This document shows, piece by piece, positions 42,560 to 51,129 of a DNA stretch of 64,000 nucleotides (within the stretch, counting starts at the first letter, position 1; every line of letters starts with the position of its first letter). The notes below the pieces were generated by a model. That model searched no databases and was not told the DNA's origin. It saw nothing but the letters and a program-made list of their open reading frames with translations. This DNA is from Candidatus Leptovillus gracilis (lineage in GTDB: Bacteria > Chloroflexota > Anaerolineae > Promineifilales > Promineifilaceae). The DNA is taken from positions 102,907 through 166,906 of the forward strand of contig JADJXA010000026.1 of assembly GCA_016716065.1 (NCBI GenBank). Direction: 5' to 3'. Both the position numbers and the translations under genes were made by a program.

Positions 42560-43173
42560 ATGGCAAACACCAACACTCAGGAACCCATCGAAAAGCAACT
42601 CTGGAAAGCGGCCGACAAATTGCGCAAAAACATAGACGCCGCCGAATATAAACACGTCGTCCTCGGCCTCATCTTCCTGCGCTACATCTCCAGTGCCTTC
42701 GAGTCGCTGTATGCCAAACTCGCCACCAACCAGTGGGCCGACCCCGAAGACCGCGACGAATACCGCGCCGAAAACATCTTCTTCGTACCTCCCTCCGCCC
42801 GTTGGAGCTACCTGCAAACTCGCGCCAAAACCCCGAAATCGGCAAAGACGTAGACGCCGCGATGGACGCTATTGAGCGCGACAACCCCAGCCTGCGCGAC
42901 GTGCTGCCCAAAGTGTACGCCCGTGGCAACCTCGACCCGACCAACCTGGTCCACCTGATCAACCGGCGCACGCTGGAATTTGACGATGCGGACATTGCCC
43001 GGATTGCCAACACCTACCACAACTGGCGCAACCAGAACGGCACATGGTTTCTTCCTGTCCGATGCCTGACGCAACCGGGCGTCGGGAGCAAGTTATGGGG
43101 CCGCCAGCCAATGGGCAACACTTCCCTATATAATGGGCAAAACGGCCGTTTGCTTGAAACGGCCGTTCACTAA
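42560..43173 (+). pseudogene. hsdM: Type I R-M methylase HsdM remnant, frameshifted and internally deleted
   Basis: The first 90 residues (IEKQLWKAADKLRKNIDAAEYKHVVLGLIFLRYISSAFE) are the HsdM N-terminal domain. A frameshift near 42820 leads to EIGKDVDAAMDAIERDNPSLRDVLPKVYAR, still HsdM. Directly after NLVHLI comes NRRTLEFDDADIARIANTYHNWR, which belongs near the HsdM C-terminus, so the catalytic middle (about 300 residues, with the NPPF motif) has been deleted. No hsdS or hsdR follows. Confidence 0.85.
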
Positions 43174-43353
43174 ACAAAAGGCAAGCGGTCAATGATGATG
43201 ACCAGCAAACGGATGACGCTGTGGACGGGGTTGATTTGAAGCCGTGGCGGTGGTCTTTATGCCATCGTAGTGGGTCTAACTGCCCTGGCGACACGGTAAG
43301 GCGAAGCGGGTCACGTCATACAGGGCGGTCAATCATGACGGCCGTGCCCCACT

Positions 43354-43569
43354 TCACTTCCCCACAACCGGCAGGTAAACGGCCGTCGCACCATAAACGC
43401 CCCGCCCGTAACGGCCGCTGCCATAGCTGCGAACCGTTGATGTGGCCGCCGGCGGCGACAGACCGGCCAGCGACGCGCGCCGTGTGCCGGGCACGGCCAG
43501 GCACACAGCCGCGCCCAGCGCCAACTGAATGAACCGGCGGCGGCTTATCTTCTTGTGAACCGACATCAT
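43354..43569 (-). CDS. Small Tat-exported protein
   Basis: 71 residues. It starts MMSVHKKISRRRFIQLALGAAVCLAVPG: a Tat twin-Arg motif (SRRRFIQ) with hydrophobic core. The mature part is about 35 residues ending in GSGRYGRGVYGATAVYLPVVGK, a short Gly/Tyr-rich C-terminus. It begins 24 bp downstream of the beta-helix gene stop on the same strand and may be exported with it. Confidence 0.6.
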   Translation of the reverse strand: MMSVHKKISRRRFIQLALGAAVCLAVPGTRRASLAGLSPPAATSTVRSYGSGRYGRGVYGATAVYLPVVGK

Positions 43570-43592
43570 GGCAATCTCCGTTCTGCGCCCGG

Positions 43593-44858
43593 TCAGACTG
43601 TCAACGCGCCCAGGTCGGCCACGTCGGCGCCATTGGGGTTGTTGATGCGCGGCCCACTGCCGTTGAATGTGCGCACGCCAACCAATCGCACCACCGCCGA
43701 CTGGCTTTCCACCAGGACAGCCTCGTGGGTATATTCATTGCATTGGCCGCCGAGCATCGCCACCCGTGCCCGCGATTGGGGGCCAATCCAGATGGAGCGT
43801 TCGTGCGGGCTGAAGAAGTTGACGTTGCTCAGACTGACCGCCGGGCTGAGATTGGGGTCGCTGATGGGCAGCGCATCCATGAACTTGATGCCCGCTCGCG
43901 CTCCGACCGGACCGGCAAAGGGGATGATACGGCCGTTGCTCAACGACAATCCCTGCCGCCCCGAAATGCCCTGGCTCGCAATGAGAATGCCTTCCATCAC
44001 CGCGTCGAAGCCAAAGTTATTGATGCTGCCGTAGCTGCCCGGCAGCGCCGGGTCGCCCACGTCGCCGGTAAACCAGACGCCGCGCAGGTAGCCATAGCCG
44101 AAGAAGTTGTGGACCATGAACTCTTCGACCATGTCCATGTCCAGGCAACTGGCGTGAGTCTGCACCCAGTCCCGCAGCGAGGCGGCCAGTGACGGGAAGA
44201 CGTTGGGATTAAACTGCACGTTGTTGATGCGCGGCACATCGGCGACGCGCCCCAATTTGATGCCCTTGAACAACGGGTAGCCCTGCACGCCGTCAATCAG
44301 GAAGCCATCGGCGTGGGCGTAGATGAACTGATAGGGATTGGCGCAGGCCACGTTGCGGATGGTGACGCCGTGCTGATGGGGTGGAATAGCGATGGTCCAG
44401 CCGTAGGGCACAGGTTCGCCGGCCGTCACCTGGTTGGGATAGAAGATTTCCACGCCATCGAGCAGGCTGTTGTGGCTCATGGTGATGAAGTCGCCGTCGC
44501 CGGTGGCGTAGAGGATGGAGCCACGCGGCGCTTCGTCCCACAGCTTGTGACCGCGCCGCATCCCACCGTAACCCCCTTTCAGGGCGACATGGCCGGGGAT
44601 GACCAACGGCCCTTCGCAGCGGTAACAGGCGTTGGTCGGCGCGAGCCAGACCACGCCACCGCTGTCGGCCGCGGCGTCCAGCGCGGCCTGGATGGCCGGC
44701 GTGTCGTCGTGGACGCCGTCGCCGCGCGCGCCAAAGGCCAGCACGTTGAAGACGCCGGCGCGATGGGTGCCATCGGCGTGATGTTCGACAAGCAGAAACT
44801 CATTTAGCAGGTCGCCCCAGGCGTCGTCGTCGGCGCCGGGGATGGGTAATCTGGGCAT
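43593..44858 (-). CDS. Right-handed beta-helix (pectate lyase/tailspike-like) protein
   Basis: 421 residues. FNVLAFGARGDGVHDDTPAIQAALDAAADSGGVVWLAPTNACY is the typical start of Pfam pectate-lyase-3 / tailspike beta-helices (V.dFGA.GDG..DDT.AIQ.A). The following repeats have N-x-x-F / G-V-x-I-R-N patterns. The N-terminal leader, LPIPGADDDAWGDLLNEFLLVEHHADGTH, is like phage- or surface-linked head regions. No signal peptide. Possible roles: polysaccharide binding or degradation, or a tail fibre-like protein; no catalytic residues are proposed. Confidence 0.75.
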   Translation of the reverse strand: MPRLPIPGADDDAWGDLLNEFLLVEHHADGTHRAGVFNVLAFGARGDGVHDDTPAIQAALDAAADSGGVVWLAPTNACYRCEGPLVIPGHVALKGGYGGMRRGHKLWDEAPRGSILYATGDGDFITMSHNSLLDGVEIFYPNQVTAGEPVPYGWTIAIPPHQHGVTIRNVACANPYQFIYAHADGFLIDGVQGYPLFKGIKLGRVADVPRINNVQFNPNVFPSLAASLRDWVQTHASCLDMDMVEEFMVHNFFGYGYLRGVWFTGDVGDPALPGSYGSINNFGFDAVMEGILIASQGISGRQGLSLSNGRIIPFAGPVGARAGIKFMDALPISDPNLSPAVSLSNVNFFSPHERSIWIGPQSRARVAMLGGQCNEYTHEAVLVESQSAVVRLVGVRTFNGSGPRINNPNGADVADLGALTV

Positions 44859-44945
44859 TGGTTTGCCTCCTGATGGGAATAGACTAAGTGGTGGTTAACG
44901 GCCGTTCCACTGCCTGCTCGCCTCGCCACAAGGCATAAGAAATGC

Positions 44946-45807
44946 TCATCTGTTGGTAAACAAGGTGTGCAGCCAGGCCGATGCTTCCGGGTTAATGGTC
45001 AGTGTCCAGCACAAATTCCTGGCCGCGCCCCACTGTCTTCAGTTGTACGAAGTCGTCCACGCTCTCCCAGGAACCAGAACGGCCGTGATAACTGAGCGCC
45101 GATGGCCGATTCGCCGGGTGGAACCACGCGGGCAGTCGCTAACGGCTGTGGCGCCGGCTGTCCGGGTCGGTCAGGCGCAAGCCCTCATGGAAGCGCGGAA
45201 ACACGCCGCCGCCGGGCAAATCGATGCCCGATAAGTCCAACTTCTCGCGGGCGATGTAGAGGCTGTCTGGGTTGCGCGGCTGACGGCGCTGGCAGTGGGG
45301 ATGGTCGGCGGCCCAGGGCGGAATGTCGGCGGCGGCCGTCAGGGGGATGCGCCGTTCAACTTGCAGCCAGCCAAACAGGACGTGCCAGTCGGGGGCATTG
45401 GGGATGTAGCGGAAACGGCCGTCCACCACCTCTGCCTGACGGAACCAGCCGTAAAACAGGAAGATGTCGCCAGGGCCGACGCCCTGACGCTGTAAATGCG
45501 TCTCCGCCGCGCCCGACTGACCGAAGGCCGGCCGCCAGCCCGGTGGCCGCGACACACTGGCGGCGTTGAGGTCCGGGTCCAGGTGTGTGGGTGTCGTGGG
45601 GAGGATGCGTTCCCGGCTGAGGTCGGCCACCAGTTGCCCCAGGGCTACGCCGCCAGTCTGAATATCTTTGTAGAAGCGAAGAGCTTTTTGTTGTTCGGGG
45701 CGCCTGTCGGGTATGGGCAGGGAGCAAAGCTGCCCCGACGGCAGGATAGGGCTGGGGAAGCGGCCGGTGGCGGAATCGAAGCCTTTGCGACTGAGGATGA
45801 GTTTCAT
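44946..45807 (-). pseudogene. Nmad3-like (nucleotide modification associated domain 3) gene, frameshifted
   Basis: The N-terminus MKLILSRKGFDSATGRFPSPILPSGQLCSLPIPD and the middle DPDLN, GQSGAAETHLQRQGVGPGDIFLFYGWFRQ, IPNAPDWHVLFGWLQVE match Nmad3 from memory. After GGGVFPRFHEGLRLTDPDS the frame is lost near 45150; another frame continues LPAWFHPANRPSALSYHG ... LKTVGRGQEFVLDT, and a third ends NPEASAWLHTLFTNR with a stop at 44946. The full length is thus about 285 residues with two indels. Family members are linked to phage DNA-base modification. Confidence 0.65.
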
Positions 45808-45999
45808 GGCAGGGAGTCTCCTTGGTTAAGCCGTATCTTACCCCAGGAACGGCCGTCTTGTCATCTGCCAACGACTTGCCCGCCCCCCCACCATACGGCT
45901 GACATTGGCCGTGACCGGCCACCGGACCAGCATCCTTTCTTCCACCCTCCAGACGGTAGGCGCTAAACGCGCCGGATGGGGCGAAAGCCTTATTTCGTC

Positions 46000-46043
46000 A
46001 GGCGAGGACACAGCCGGTGCTGGCTGTGTCCTCGCCTTTTTTG
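46000..46043 (+). terminator. Terminator/attenuator hairpin just ahead of the sigma-like gene
   Basis: Stem AGGCGAGGACACAGCC, loop GGTGCT, GGCTGTGTCCTCGCCT, then TTTTTGTT. It ends about 24 bp before the GTG start, and the nearest upstream gene is divergent, so it probably acts in the leader as an attenuator. Confidence 0.85.
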
Positions 46044-46066
46044 TTGTTAGAGGAGGTGTGGCGAGG

Positions 46067-47149
46067 GTGACTAAACCGTATGGGGGAACGGCCGTTGGCG
46101 ACGACGCGCGGCGCGTGCTGGATGTGGAGCTGACCGAGTTGCAGCGGCGGGCGATGGCGCTGGCGCGGGAGTTAGGGCAGCAGTATGGCTTCGACGGCCC
46201 GGAGTGGCGCACCCACTGGTCGGACATGACCCAGACGGCGCTGCTGGCCTTCCTGGAAAACAGCGACCAGCCGTTATCTTATGCCTACGTCTGCGCCCGT
46301 ACCGCCTTGAAGAACTACGGCTGGGTCCATGTGCGCGGGCTGAACGGCGGCTGGAAATCGTTGGTTGCCCGCGACTACACCCTGGTGGACACCGCCACCA
46401 GCATAGACGACGACGAGACCGGCGAGGACAACCTGGCCTGGCGGCTGCGGCAGGCGCACGACTGGGACATGGTTCCCCGCCCTGTGGAGTGGGCAGTGCT
46501 GAGCCGGGAAGAGGGACCGCCGCCGGAGGTGGCCGACCTCTTCCGCGACCTGCTCATCACCCTGGTGGGCATGAGCAGCGAACGCTGGTATCCGGAGCAG
46601 ATGTACCGTGGCGCGCTCATCTTGGCCCTGCGGCTGACCGGTCATCTCTGGGAGGAGGTGTCGGCGGCCGTTGGCGACCTGGAGTGGGATTCCCTGGTCA
46701 AGATTTACCAGGAGTATCGCCACGATTTCCTGCTGCCTTTCGGGGAGATGTCCCTGATGGGGCGGGAGGTCATCCGGCTGCGGGGCGAGATGCGGGTGCA
46801 GTGGTTTGAGACGCTGAGCGAGGGCTGGTTGAAGCTGGCGCAGCGCAAGATTGTCGTCTTCCCGCACGGGATTTACACCATCACCTACCGGCAAGACCGG
46901 CGGCGGCCGGGCAAGATGGTGGCGGCGTTGCAGAAAGGGCGGCGGGTGAACGGCCACTTCGACAAGCTCAGTGCAAGCTGTATCTGCTCCCGGCAGGTCC
47001 ATCTCGGCCCGGCGGGGCAGTTGACGAAGGAGAAGCTGTGGGAGCGGTCGCTGGAGTTGGAGCGCAAGCTGACCGGCTTTCTGGCCGAGGCGACGGGCAA
47101 CCTGGGGCGTATCAATGAATCGCGGCAGGTGATGTTTGGCGTGATTTAG
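46067..47149 (+). CDS. Sigma-factor-like protein of unknown family, copy 1
   Basis: 360 residues from GTG 46067 with AGGAGG upstream. Residues 30-85 (LGQQYGFDGPEWRTHWSDMTQTALLAFLENSDQPLSYAYVCARTALKNY) resemble sigma-70 region 2: an acidic Q-containing helix, 'P..YAY..AR.ALKNY'. The region 165-225 has SREEGPPPEVADLFRDLLITL and a basic, helix-rich RWYPEQMYRGALILALRLTGHLWEEVSAAVG that could be region-4-like. The last 100 residues contain a Cys pair (SCIC) and no known fold. A frameshifted paralogue is at 58230-59381. Sigma-like is an inference; it might be a different helical DNA-binding protein. Confidence 0.45.
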   Translation: MTKPYGGTAVGDDARRVLDVELTELQRRAMALARELGQQYGFDGPEWRTHWSDMTQTALLAFLENSDQPLSYAYVCARTALKNYGWVHVRGLNGGWKSLVARDYTLVDTATSIDDDETGEDNLAWRLRQAHDWDMVPRPVEWAVLSREEGPPPEVADLFRDLLITLVGMSSERWYPEQMYRGALILALRLTGHLWEEVSAAVGDLEWDSLVKIYQEYRHDFLLPFGEMSLMGREVIRLRGEMRVQWFETLSEGWLKLAQRKIVVFPHGIYTITYRQDRRRPGKMVAALQKGRRVNGHFDKLSASCICSRQVHLGPAGQLTKEKLWERSLELERKLTGFLAEATGNLGRINESRQVMFGVI

Positions 47150-47155
47150 GCGCAG

Positions 47156-47196
47156 AGGGAGGGTCAGGCGGGTAATCGCCTGGCCCTCTTTTTTTC
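47156..47196 (+). terminator. Rho-independent terminator after the sigma-like gene
   Basis: Stem AGGGTCAGGCG, loop GTAAT, CGCCTGGCCCT, then a run of T. A related copy (50145-50184) lies on the far side of the restriction-modification genes. Confidence 0.9.
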
Positions 47197-47322
47197 TTTT
47201 TGTGGGACCGGCTCCCTGCCTCCTCGCCGGAGGGGCTGAAAGTGGGAGTGTGAAGAGCGGTGCTGCTCTCCGTTGGTGTTGAAGGTGTCAACCATTGCCT
47301 GGCCCGCTACTGAATATCTCTA

Positions 47323-48276
47323 TCAAGCCGCATGGTACGGTCCAAGAAAGCGCTTACCGTCGAAATGAATCAAATGTGATGGCGCATCGGCCACCCATAC
47401 TTCAGTTTCCCACGCGATTTCAGATAGATAACGGGCCATGACTGCCCGATTCGGGAAAGCCGTTACATAAACCAGCCCGGCAGTGGAACCAGCAAATAAA
47501 GTTGCCAGTTCGTCGTGACGTTTGCCATCGACTGGTCCATGGCTGGTAACGGATTCGACAATTAGCAACCAGTTTTTCGCGGTATAGTACAATATCACAT
47601 CGGGCATCTTGCCGTGCGCATCGATGTCCACCCCCAGACTGCTCAGCAAAGTGGAGTCGAAATAGCCCCACTTGTTACCAGTATCTCCGGCATAGGCCAG
47701 TATGCTGCCTGGCGCAAATCGCGGAGCGAACTCCTCAATAATCGACCGGATTAGTTCACTATGCTCACCAGGGCTGAGGGTGATTGTCTTGTCAGGCGCT
47801 ATCACGACGGGGATACGGTTTTGCTGGCGTTCTTTTGCATAGCGGGAAACTAATGTTTCGCGTGCTTCCAGGTAAACAGTGAGATTCCCGTGCCATTGTG
47901 GTGTGCCGAAAGTGCGCAATAGAGCGAGTGTTGCCGGTTCGATTTGATAGACGGTCCTGGGGCTGTTTACCGGACGCTCCGGTTTATCCGGGTTGTAAAA
48001 CGCGATGCCTGCATCACAGAACTGGTGCATGGTCTGTCGGCGTATTGTTTCGCGGGTATTCGGCGCATAATTCTTATCATAATGCCGCCGTACCCAATCC
48101 ATGATGGGCGTTATGCCCATCAGTGGGTTCGTCGCATCAGCCCACGACTTGCCCGGCGTCAGGTCTAACAAAGCCAACAGACAGAGGGCGGACCGCTCGT
48201 TTTGCTGTGTACGTGGTAAGCCCAAGGAAATTATGATTTGTTGTGCAGCCTCAATGTAGTCGTTATGGGTGTTCAT
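47323..48276 (-). CDS. BsuBI/PstI-family type II restriction endonuclease
   Basis: 317 residues. The N-terminal half has a helix-rich region (LGLPRTQQNERSALCLLALLDLTPGKSWADATNPLMGI), and the C-terminal half has PD-(D/E)xK-like GKMPDVILYYTAKNWLLIVESVTSHGPVDGKRHDEL, where PDV...E..TSHGP is the conserved BsuBI/PstI catalytic stretch. Known members cut CTGCAG. The stop/start overlap (ATGA) with the methylase gene upstream shows a two-gene operon. Confidence 0.9.
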   Translation of the reverse strand: MNTHNDYIEAAQQIIISLGLPRTQQNERSALCLLALLDLTPGKSWADATNPLMGITPIMDWVRRHYDKNYAPNTRETIRRQTMHQFCDAGIAFYNPDKPERPVNSPRTVYQIEPATLALLRTFGTPQWHGNLTVYLEARETLVSRYAKERQQNRIPVVIAPDKTITLSPGEHSELIRSIIEEFAPRFAPGSILAYAGDTGNKWGYFDSTLLSSLGVDIDAHGKMPDVILYYTAKNWLLIVESVTSHGPVDGKRHDELATLFAGSTAGLVYVTAFPNRAVMARYLSEIAWETEVWVADAPSHLIHFDGKRFLGPYHAA

Positions 48277-49757
48277 GCAGTCACGGTTTCTAACCTGGCG
48301 TCAATCATGGACTGTGTAAGTACTTTTTGCCTGGCGGCCCACTCGCCAAGTTTAATGAGGGTTTCACGGCTGGGGAATTTGATGAGTTTGAGGTCGGTGG
48401 CATTTACCTGCGTATGGCCGCTAAAGCGTCGGAAGTTCGCGTCAACGGCCGTAGAGTTCAGGTAGACAGCCAACCCCCTGGCCAATGCTTCAGGCAAGCC
48501 ATGTTTGTCCGCATGAAGCAGGTTCAGGTGATTCTCAAAGCCAAGCATTGGCGCGTCACCAAATATCCCCGGCTCAACAACACTGGCGACTACCCGGCGT
48601 TTTTCTTCCTTCGACGAAAAACGCCGGATCACACAATAGAAGCCCACGGGATAAAGCCACTTTTCGGTTTCCGGATTGCGCAGAATGGCGTTGGGCTTTT
48701 TCATGCCTTTAATGGGCCAGTTGGCGCCACTCTTATTGAAATGGCCGGGATAGAGCAGGGGGACAGTGCCCGGTTCGGGCATCTCGCGTAAGTGCGCTTT
48801 CAATCGAAAGTCTACCACTGGTCCGGTTGATACGCTGATACCAAGATCGGCCAAAGTGTAGGGAAAAGCAAGGGAATGCGCAAAGGCGCTTATTTCAGGC
48901 GACATCGGCACATGTATGAAGCTTTCTAGATCGTCGGGAAAAACAATCTGCTCGAAGGGATACTCGTGGGTGGTAAGGTCTGTAAAGGTGTCGTCGGTTG
49001 ACGTAGAGATAGTCACCGGTCCTCGTTGGTCACAGCGGTCGAGCCTGATGATAATGTTCTCTTGTAGGACCTGGTCATCCTTAAACGCTTTGCTGCGCGA
49101 GTCAAACAGGTGGATATGGCGGATGGCTGCCCGTTGGAGGATAAACTCGCGAAAGGGCCGGTAATACGGCCCATTGCAGAAGCTACGGGGGATAATTGTC
49201 ACCAGTTGTCCACCCGGCAGGGTGAGAGCCAGCGCTAGCGCCACAAAAGCTGAGTATAGGTTAACTGTCTCAATCCCGGCACGGCGTAAAGCAAGTCGGT
49301 GGGCTGAATCACTGTTGATTTTTTTGTAAGGCGGATTCAGTATAGCGTGGGTGTATCCCTCGAGTCTTTTTGAAAACAGAGAACCTGAGAGTGAATCGGT
49401 GGCCGTATGGATGAAATCTTCGGCGTAGATGTTGGCGATAAAATCGCCTCTATGATCGTATTTGTCCAGGGTATGTGATAAGTGCTGAATCAAAGAGTGG
49501 TCCAGTTCAAACGCATCCACGTGCACATGTGGAAAATGAAACCCACCCGACCGCCATCTTTCCAGAAAGGCTACAGACAAGGAGCCGATTCCGGCTCCGG
49601 CATCCAACAGGCGACACGCGCCAGTTCCATCTGAAAAAAGGCCAGCCATGAACACGGCCGTTCTCTCCGGGGTCAAAAACTGTCCAAATTGGGACTTTTG
49701 GGTTGGCCCGGTACTTTTTGAGAGTTGCAGCCTCGTTCGTTCAACTGCTGATAACAA
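48273..49757 (-). CDS. N6-adenine DNA methyltransferase partner of the BsuBI/PstI-like enzyme
   Basis: 494 residues. SAM-binding motif I is LLDAGAGIGSLSVAFLER, and the catalytic motif IV is ILNPPYKK (NPPY, gamma-type adenine methylase). FGQFLTPERTAVFMAGLF is the usual N-terminal helix. The C-terminal target recognition region (HLNLLHADKHGLPEALARGLAVYLNSTAVDANFRRFSGHTQVNATDL) is like M.PstI/Eco57I-type. The expected specificity is CTGCAG from the linked nuclease. The transcript runs into the nuclease gene. Confidence 0.9.
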   Translation of the reverse strand: MLSAVERTRLQLSKSTGPTQKSQFGQFLTPERTAVFMAGLFSDGTGACRLLDAGAGIGSLSVAFLERWRSGGFHFPHVHVDAFELDHSLIQHLSHTLDKYDHRGDFIANIYAEDFIHTATDSLSGSLFSKRLEGYTHAILNPPYKKINSDSAHRLALRRAGIETVNLYSAFVALALALTLPGGQLVTIIPRSFCNGPYYRPFREFILQRAAIRHIHLFDSRSKAFKDDQVLQENIIIRLDRCDQRGPVTISTSTDDTFTDLTTHEYPFEQIVFPDDLESFIHVPMSPEISAFAHSLAFPYTLADLGISVSTGPVVDFRLKAHLREMPEPGTVPLLYPGHFNKSGANWPIKGMKKPNAILRNPETEKWLYPVGFYCVIRRFSSKEEKRRVVASVVEPGIFGDAPMLGFENHLNLLHADKHGLPEALARGLAVYLNSTAVDANFRRFSGHTQVNATDLKLIKFPSRETLIKLGEWAARQKVLTQSMIDARLETVTA

Positions 49758-50118
49758 TGAAAAACCTCCGGTTACGGTGGGTTAGGGGAGAAGCCTTGTC
49801 TGCCCTATATGCCCATCAGAACTCGCTATATGACCTTACGGTCTTGCTAAGAGGTAGGCTCCTCCGCACATTGGGCTCAGACCGGTCACCTGGTCTGCTT
49901 GTCCACTGTCAGATTGGCTTTACGGGACAATGGAACCCGGGCATGACATAGGTGGTGAATAACGCCATCATGCCAACTTACTATAGCACGAGAGAGGAGA
50001 GTGCATCAAGTCATAGTGGTGTGTTTGCCTCGCTCTGAGCTGTGTTTGCGGATTCTGTTCTCTATCCTGAGATAGCCTGTCTTCCAGAAGGTCTTTTGCT
50101 GCGGCGGGGAGGGACTGC
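49758..50118 (+). other. Non-coding stretch upstream of the methylase
   Basis: No gene is supported. On the minus strand a TTGGCA (around 49974) and ACCTAT spaced 17 bp could be a promoter for the R-M operon, but this is weak. Confidence 0.3.
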
Positions 50119-50240
50119 GGCAGGTGATGTAAGCTTATGAAGCAGAAGAGGGTCAGGCGGGTAACCGCCTGGCCTTCTTTTTTTCTTTTTTTGCGGCCGT
50201 GGGCTGGTAGGCAACCTCCTCGCCGGAGGGGCTATGAGGG
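50119..50240 (+). repeat. Direct repeat of the region after the sigma-like gene (with terminator)
   Basis: GCGGCAGGTGATGT at 50119 matches 47124-47137 (near the 3' end of the sigma-like gene). It is followed by the hairpin AGAGGGTCAGGCGG / CCGCCTGGCCTTCT with T runs and then CTCCTCGCCGGAGGGGCT, each matching 47155-47240 in order. The R-M operon lies exactly between the two copies, which suggests insertion by recombination at, or with duplication of, this segment. Confidence 0.7.
50145..50184 (+). terminator. Rho-independent terminator, duplicate
   Basis: Stem GAAGAGGGTCAGGCGG, loop GTAA, CCGCCTGGCCTTCTT, then TTTTTTC. Twin of 47156-47196. Confidence 0.85.
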
Positions 50241-50249
50241 CGGAGTGGG

Positions 50250-50660
50250 GAGTGGGCTGGTCGGGGCCTACCGCCTGCGGCGGGCTTTGGGGAGCGTGGT
50301 TGAAGGGCCGGATTTGAGTTGGGCGACGTGGGTGTGGCTGCTGCATGTCTGGCTCTGGTTGTCGAGGTGCGCCAGAAGTAGACGGCCGTGCCGTTCATGC
50401 GCTGGCGAGAGCGTAAGGTTACCGCGCCGCCGCAGTGGGGGCAGATGGCCTGAGGCAGGGCGTCGGCGACGGCCGTGATGGGCTGGTGGGTATCGAGGTG
50501 GTGCCGCGCCACATCCTGCGCCGCCGCAAACTGACCGACTACCTGCCCGCCTGCTTCCAGCACGTGCAGGTCTACCGTTTCCCCGACAGTCAACGAGGTA
50601 CGGCCGTCACCCACACTCCACCCCACTCTGGCATACGGGCATGAACCAGGGCTGGAAACT
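50250..50660 (-). CDS. Possible small zinc-ribbon protein (boundaries uncertain)
   Basis: On the minus strand, GETVDLHVLEAGGQVVGQFAAAQDVARHHLDTHQPITAVADALPQAICPHCGGAVTLRSRQRMNGTAVYFWR has a C-x2-C ribbon (CPHCGG) and a plausible helical lead. One inserted base would give a continuation YFWRHLDNQSQTC with a second Cys, as in a four-Cys ribbon. The frame is longer in both directions but the ends look non-coding. Low certainty. Confidence 0.3.
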
Positions 50661-50775
50661 GGCAAAGGGAGGGCGTGGCGAGGACGCCGGGGATGTAGGG
50701 GCTGTGGTTGGTCATCGGCTGGACTGGTGGGTTGGTACGTGATGGAACGAATTTTATCGCAAGGGTGGGGTTTGT

Positions 50776-51097
50776 TGTAGGATTCCATAAAGATTGAGAC
50801 TGTTCCGTAAAGATTGAGACTGAATACTCTGGAAGGGCTTTGATAGGGCGTGGAGTTTCCGTAAAGATTGATAATGGCCTATTTGGATTCCGCAAAGATT
50901 GATAATGGCCTACAAGGGGGCTGTTCGTGCCCTACATCAATCCTACACGTGAAATTTTCGGGCTACCTCTGGAAAACTACCCATTTCGTCGCTGGAACTT
51001 AACTGTCCAGTCTCAATCTTTACGGAACCGGTCTCAATCTTTACGGAATGGTCTCAATCTTTGCGGATTCCTACTGGGATCCTACAGGATTCCTACA
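50776..51097. mobile_element. 322-bp non-autonomous element with arrayed inverted subterminal repeats
   Basis: Ends TGTAGGATTCC and (in inverse) GGATTCCTACA. Inside left: four direct copies of TTCCGTAAAGATTGAGACTG-like units (50783, 50802, 50855, 50888); inside right: three inverted copies GTCTCAATCTTTACGGAA (51011, 51030, 51049). Same plan, end sequence and size as 17820-18129 but with a different internal motif. No clear target duplication. No gene. Confidence 0.7.
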
Positions 51098-51129
51098 ACC
51101 GATCACGTAAAGTGTCTTGATGTTTGATG

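Noticed and set aside
43725..44192. Plus-strand frames in the beta-helix gene region.
   Set aside because: They lack ribosome sites and known motifs and lie antisense to a well-supported gene.
47323..49757. Avoidance of CTGCAG as evidence for R-M specificity.
   Set aside because: CTGCAG does occur in the window (for example at 13681), and one window is too short for a test. The specificity rests on family likeness only.
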